This document shows positions 6,258 to 9,599 of a DNA stretch of 9,599 bases, piece after piece. The notes under the pieces were generated by a model, which saw only the letters and a program-made list of their open reading frames with translations, made no database searches and was not told the origin of the DNA. Location: NCBI GenBank assembly GCA_007129335.1, contig SKVS01000013.1:1-9599 (forward strand), written 5' to 3'. The position numbers and the translations under genes are program-made. The stretch's first letter is position 1. Each line of letters begins with the position of its first letter. Origin of the DNA: Spirochaetaceae bacterium (GTDB lineage Bacteria; Spirochaetota; Spirochaetia; DSM-27196; Salinispiraceae).

Positions 6258-7526
6258 ATGAAAATCAAAAGTCCGTTGTTTATCGGGATGTTCTTAGTCC
6301 TGATTTCCCTATTTGCATTTGCCGGAGGCCGGGGTCAACAGACCGATCCGAATACCATAACCCTGGGGTACAACCCTTTTCTCTCCGATAGTTTTACCGA
6401 TGCGCCTCCCCCCATAGATGTAATCCGGCAGGTGCTGTCTCAGCGGTACCCGGAGATAACCCTCGAATACTTAACCATGCCCCAGGACATGCTGGACCAG
6501 CTGGTAATTTGGATGACCAGCCAGGATGCAACGGTCGATATTTTCGGCATTGATACTCCCTGGGTTACCCAGTTCGCCAGGGCACGGTGGGCTGCTCCCT
6601 TGAATGATGTTCTGCCCGATCTGGACAACCGCATCGCAGCAGCAGGTCTTGAAACCTTCGGCCATGATGGAAGCTGGATCGGGGTCCCATTCTGGGGAAC
6701 CTTGGCTGGACTCTATTACAGAACCGATTTGTTGGAAGAATATGGTTTTTCTGCTCCAACTACCATTACGGAAATGGTTCAAATTATAGAAACAATTAGG
6801 GCCGACCGTCCAGAACTCTCAGGTCTCCTGTGGCCTGGGGCCAGGGGAGACTCCCTGGTCATGTTTTACTCTACCCTCCTGCATTCCTTCGGCGGCACCT
6901 ACACCGATTCTTCAGGGGCCTTTGCTTTTGATTCACCCCAAAGTATTCGAGCTGTTCAGTTCATGAGGGACACAATAACCCAGAGCTGGTCGCCCAGGGA
7001 GGTTCAAAACTGGGAACGGCGGGAATCCCGCCAACGGTTTCCCGCAGGAGAAGCTATTTTTTCCTGGGACAATCACGACATCATCGTATCCCTCGATAAT
7101 CCAGACAGGTCGGAAGTAGTTGGAAACTGGGATTTTATTCCCTTTCCTGCAGAACCTGAAGGAAGGTCGGTTTCCATAACCGGAGGTTTTGCCTTTGCTA
7201 TGAATCCTTACAGCAGGAAACAGGAAAATGCTGCACGGGTCTTGGAGGTAATTTCCAGCAGAGAGGTTCAAAAAGGCTTCGCTCTGGCCTGGGGTCCGGT
7301 TCAGCACTATATTGGTCTTTATGATGATCCGGTGGTTCAGGAGTACAACCCTAATTCCGAGAAACTTGCGGCCCTGGTAGAGGTAGCAATGAGTCGGCCA
7401 CCTTCTCCTAATTATGCCGAGCTTTCCGCGATTCTTCAGGAGGAATTGAATGCTGCTCTAACAGGAACCCGTCCCGTTGCAGATGCCATGAGGAATATGC
7501 AGCGCCGGGCTTCAGCTCTCCAGTAG
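6258..7526 (+). CDS. Carbohydrate ABC transporter periplasmic binding protein (MalE-like, family 1)
   Basis: This 422-residue extracytoplasmic solute-binding protein presents a sugar to the permeases that follow. A signal peptide is visible: MKIK, a hydrophobic core (about 6-20) and a likely cut after AFA (Ala22), giving GGRGQQTD. There is no lipobox Cys, so it is predicted free in the periplasm. Family-1 landmarks include VDIFGIDTPWVTQFA (93-107), IGVPFWGTLAGLYYRTDLL (141-159) followed by EYGF, SITGGFAFAMNPYS (306-319), and the C-terminal ending SRPPSPNYAELS-ILQEELNAALTG, which is typical of maltose/trehalose-type binding proteins. Several Trp and acidic residues could line the sugar site (Trp102, Trp146, Trp270, Asp271). 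The exact sugar is not predicted. A 62-base gap separates it from the first permease, a wider gap than elsewhere in the operon, consistent with higher expression of the binding protein. Confidence 0.9.
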   Translation: MKIKSPLFIGMFLVLISLFAFAGGRGQQTDPNTITLGYNPFLSDSFTDAPPPIDVIRQVLSQRYPEITLEYLTMPQDMLDQLVIWMTSQDATVDIFGIDTPWVTQFARARWAAPLNDVLPDLDNRIAAAGLETFGHDGSWIGVPFWGTLAGLYYRTDLLEEYGFSAPTTITEMVQIIETIRADRPELSGLLWPGARGDSLVMFYSTLLHSFGGTYTDSSGAFAFDSPQSIRAVQFMRDTITQSWSPREVQNWERRESRQRFPAGEAIFSWDNHDIIVSLDNPDRSEVVGNWDFIPFPAEPEGRSVSITGGFAFAMNPYSRKQENAARVLEVISSREVQKGFALAWGPVQHYIGLYDDPVVQEYNPNSEKLAALVEVAMSRPPSPNYAELSAILQEELNAALTGTRPVADAMRNMQRRASALQ

Positions 7527-7588
7527 GGCTTTCGTAAACCCATGCCTGCTTATGGTCTTGCCTTCGGTGCTACTCCCGGGGGATTCCA

Positions 7589-8485
7589 ATGATTTCCAAC
7601 AAAATAGAAACCAGAACAGGTATGGTTCTCGTTCTTCCTGCGGTGCTGGGGCTGGTCATTTTTAACTACTACCCAATAGTACAAAGTTTTGTGTACTCTT
7701 TTTTCGATCTTGAATTCACTACTGACTGGCTCAATGCGCCGTTCATTGGATTCAGAAACTACGCAGTAGTAATGGCCAGCGACCAGTTCTGGTACACCTT
7801 TCTTTTCACAGCAGGATTCACCCTCGTGGCAGTAACCCTGGATCTGAGCCTGGGAATGGCCTTTGCTCTGGCAACATTTTATGTTCCTGGGAAAATGAGG
7901 GGTCTGTTGCGGGCAATTATTATTGTTCCCTGGGCCATTCCCAAGGTAATACAGGCATCCATGTGGCGATGGATGCTCAATACGGATGTTGGTCCGATTG
8001 GTGATGTTCTGGTAAGAATCGGACTGGTTAGCGAACCTCCCCTGTTTCTCATGGATCGGTATCTTGCCATGGGCAGTGTCGTAGCTGCCTATACCTGGAA
8101 GGGTGCGAGCATTGCCGCATTCTTTCTAATGGGAGGGCTGGCCCTTATTCCCAGGGAAGTAACCGAATCTGCCATTGTTGATGGTGCCAATGCTGTGCGG
8201 AGGTTTTTCTCTATAACCCTTCCCATAATAATGCCCACGGTTTTTGTTGCCCTGCTGTACCGCAGCCAGGATGCCCTGCGGGTTTTCGATGTGGTATACA
8301 CCCTGACCGGGGGCGGACCGGGAAACAGTACGGATACCCTGAGCTCTTTTGCGTACAATGCGTATTTCCGATTTGCTCAGTTCGGCAGAGCATCTACCTA
8401 CGCGGTGGTAACCTTTATTCTGGTCGCCCTGGTAGGTACCTTCTATATCAGCAGGGTACGCAGAAACTTCAGCTTCCGGGAGTAA
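7589..8485 (+). CDS. Carbohydrate ABC transporter permease, MalF/UgpA type
   Basis: This 298-residue inner-membrane protein forms half of the sugar channel. The first helix follows a short cytoplasmic N-terminus (about 11-37, with LPAVLGLVIFNYYPIVQSF), as in compact MalF relatives that lack the large periplasmic loop. Five further hydrophobic segments are seen at about 68-97, 107-130, 158-187, 209-224 and 270-288. The cytoplasmic EAA loop that docks on the ATPase is at 193-212, with ES at its start, DGA at 198-200 and ending LP. YTLTGGGPGNSTDTLS (237-252) is a family signature of this permease class. Ribosome binding site GGGGGA (7578-7583) has a 5-base spacer. Its stop codon is two bases before the next permease. 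Confidence 0.93.
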   Translation: MISNKIETRTGMVLVLPAVLGLVIFNYYPIVQSFVYSFFDLEFTTDWLNAPFIGFRNYAVVMASDQFWYTFLFTAGFTLVAVTLDLSLGMAFALATFYVPGKMRGLLRAIIIVPWAIPKVIQASMWRWMLNTDVGPIGDVLVRIGLVSEPPLFLMDRYLAMGSVVAAYTWKGASIAAFFLMGGLALIPREVTESAIVDGANAVRRFFSITLPIIMPTVFVALLYRSQDALRVFDVVYTLTGGGPGNSTDTLSSFAYNAYFRFAQFGRASTYAVVTFILVALVGTFYISRVRRNFSFRE

Positions 8486-8487
8486 GC

Positions 8488-9327
8488 ATGAAAAAGCCAT
8501 CATCCTATAAACATTCCATTACATCGGGTTTCATTGTGTTCATTATTGGTTTCTGGTGCCTCTTTCCTCTGGCATGGATGTTTATTACATCAATCAAACC
8601 CCTGGGTACCGAGTATCGCATTCCCGTGGAATATTGGCCCAGCCAACCAACCCTGGATAATTACCGTACCGTCCTGGGAGAGCGGTTCACTATTCAGCGA
8701 TCTCTCCTGAATAGCGCTGTTGTTTCCACTGGTGCGGTTCTGGGAACCCTCCTGCTGTCCAGTCTCTCTGCCTATGGCATATCCCGTTTACGGTTTAAGT
8801 TTCGGACTGCCTCCCTTTACATTATGCAAATAGCTGGAATGATTCCCCCCATAGTAATCATTGCTCCTACGTTTGTGCTCATGAGGTCTTTGGGCTTGCT
8901 GAGAACCTATTGGGCCATGATAATTCCGAATATGGTATACGCCTTACCCCTGTCATCGTTCCTTATTGCGAGCTACTTTGCCAATGTGCCCTTCGAAATT
9001 GAGGATGCAGCGAAAATTGATGGTGCCGGTACCCTCAGGACTTTGTTTCGGATTGTCCTGCCCATTGCGGCTCCGGGAATATTTTCTGCAGGAGTCCTGG
9101 CATTCCTGGGATCCTGGGGAGAATTCATGTTGGCAAATACGGTCAGTATTGGATCCGCTGCGGTGGAAACGGTGCCGGTTGCAATTTTGAGTTTCAGCAG
9201 GGCTTTCGATCTGCAGTGGGCCTGGGTAGCAGCAGGTACCATGGTTTCAATTTTGCCGGTGCTCCTGGCGGTTATAGTGTTTCAGCGGGTTATTGTATCC
9301 GGATTATCTGCAGGCAGTCTGAAGTAA
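8488..9327 (+). CDS. Carbohydrate ABC transporter permease, MalG/UgpE type
   Basis: This 279-residue protein is the second channel subunit. It shows six hydrophobic segments (about 13-34, 76-97, 108-134, 142-163, 192-216, 247-268) and the N-terminal periplasmic loop of MalG-type permeases (SIKPLGTEYR, then P-x-x-DNY). The EAA loop at 172-192 (EDAAKIDGA at the start, ending VLP) is the ATPase contact. GSWGEFMLA (208-216) and the ending QRVIVSGLSAGSLK are typical of the subfamily. The ribosome binding site GGGAG (8478-8482) lies in the last codons of the preceding permease, so the two are translated in a coupled way. No ATPase gene follows within the window; the energising subunit must be further on or shared with other importers. 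Confidence 0.93.
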   Translation: MKKPSSYKHSITSGFIVFIIGFWCLFPLAWMFITSIKPLGTEYRIPVEYWPSQPTLDNYRTVLGERFTIQRSLLNSAVVSTGAVLGTLLLSSLSAYGISRLRFKFRTASLYIMQIAGMIPPIVIIAPTFVLMRSLGLLRTYWAMIIPNMVYALPLSSFLIASYFANVPFEIEDAAKIDGAGTLRTLFRIVLPIAAPGIFSAGVLAFLGSWGEFMLANTVSIGSAAVETVPVAILSFSRAFDLQWAWVAAGTMVSILPVLLAVIVFQRVIVSGLSAGSLK

Positions 9328-9351
9328 GGCTGAAGAATGCATACTTTCCAA

Positions 9352-9385
9352 ATGCCTGTCATATGCCTGCCAATGAAACCCAGGC
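9352..9385 (+). repeat. Tandem ATGCCTG direct repeat with an inverted CAGGC
   Basis: ATGCCTGTCA (9352-9361) and ATGCCTGCCA (9363-9372) match at 9 of 10 positions with a period of 11 bases, about one helical turn. An inverted half, CAGGC (9381-9385), directly abuts the TTGACA box at 9386 and can pair with GCCTG (9365-9369) over an 11-base loop. The arrangement resembles a protein-binding site next to a promoter, or a weak hairpin after the permease gene. Confidence 0.35.
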
Positions 9386-9414
9386 TTGACACTGAAAACA
9401 AAGCTGTGCACCAT
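9386..9414 (+). promoter_or_regulatory. Possible promoter before the last open frame
   Basis: TTGACA (9386-9391) is a perfect -35 match. At 17 bases the -10 position is CACCAT (9409-9414), only 3 of 6 to consensus. If used, transcription would start close to the ATG at 9422. A poor -10 with a perfect -35 would fit an activator-dependent promoter, but may be chance. Confidence 0.25.
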
Positions 9415-9421
9415 TCTTCCT

Positions 9422-9599
9422 ATGGAAAAAATGGAACAAGGTATCAATTTTATTGGGATTGACGAGGGAAAAAAACAGCTGTTTAAGGGAAATACCAGGG
9501 ATGCTCAACTGCACTGGATTCAGGGGCTGGAATCCCATCCAACAGCTCGGTCATTACATCCCTATAAGGGTAATACCCTCATGGCCGGTTTCAGCCGGG
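9422..9599 (+). CDS. Unrecognised protein, 5' end only
   Basis: An open frame of 59 codons runs from ATG 9422 to the window end without a stop, beginning MEKMEQGINFIGIDEGKK and containing LHWIQGLES and HPYKGNTLMAGF. I do not recognise the family from this fragment. There is no signal peptide, so it is probably cytoplasmic. Codon use and the position directly after the sugar permeases, on the same strand, suggest a gene for handling the imported sugar, but this is inference. The start is uncertain: ATG 9422 has no Shine-Dalgarno sequence, and the in-frame ATG at 9431 has only GGA four bases upstream. Confidence 0.55.
   Translation, partial: MEKMEQGINFIGIDEGKKQLFKGNTRDAQLHWIQGLESHPTARSLHPYKGNTLMAGFSR

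Overview
The window carries three blocks of genes from what looks like a spirochaete of roughly balanced GC content. The taxonomic call is an inference. It rests on the TroA-TroB-TroC-TroD order and protein style, on a periplasmic sugar-binding protein that ends its signal peptide with a plain signal-peptidase-I type site instead of a lipobox, and on the general look of the proteins. No rRNA or other phylogenetic marker is present.

Block 1 (2-3862, + strand) is a Mn/Zn/Fe-type ABC importer operon: the 3' end of troA (periplasmic metal-binding protein), troB (ATPase), troC and troD (two membrane permeases). TroB/TroC and TroC/TroD overlap by 1 and 4 bases, so translation is probably coupled. 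The striking feature is that both permeases have a cytoplasmic C-terminal extension of about 150 residues that reads as a DtxR/MntR-type metalloregulator (winged helix plus metal-binding dimerisation domain). The TroC copy looks like a fairly intact winged helix. The TroD copy keeps the putative metal ligands but has an altered helix-turn-helix region. One-permease fusions of this kind are known (chlamydial YtgC-YtgR). Two in one transporter suggests a membrane-bound heterodimeric metal sensor or gate. No separate troR-like gene is seen.

Block 2 (3893-6025) holds two divergently transcribed single genes. A soluble GAF-histidine kinase on the minus strand converges on troD with only 30 bases between them, and no response regulator is in view. 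A histidine-phosphatase (phosphoglycerate-mutase-like) family protein lies on the plus strand. They share a 216-base intergenic region with a promoter candidate in each direction. The kinase promoter would give an almost leaderless mRNA. A 12-base-period direct repeat lies just upstream of the phosphatase ribosome binding site.

Block 3 (6258-9599, + strand) is a carbohydrate ABC importer operon of the maltose/trehalose type: binding protein, MalF-like permease and MalG-like permease, with a good promoter candidate in front. No ATPase gene is present in the window, as is common where a shared MsmK/UgpC-type ATPase serves several importers. The last 178 bases open an unrecognised reading frame cut by the window end, preceded by a perfect TTGACA box and short GCCTG repeats.

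No tRNA, rRNA, CRISPR array, insertion sequence or attachment site was seen. No gene-free stretch exceeds 300 bases.
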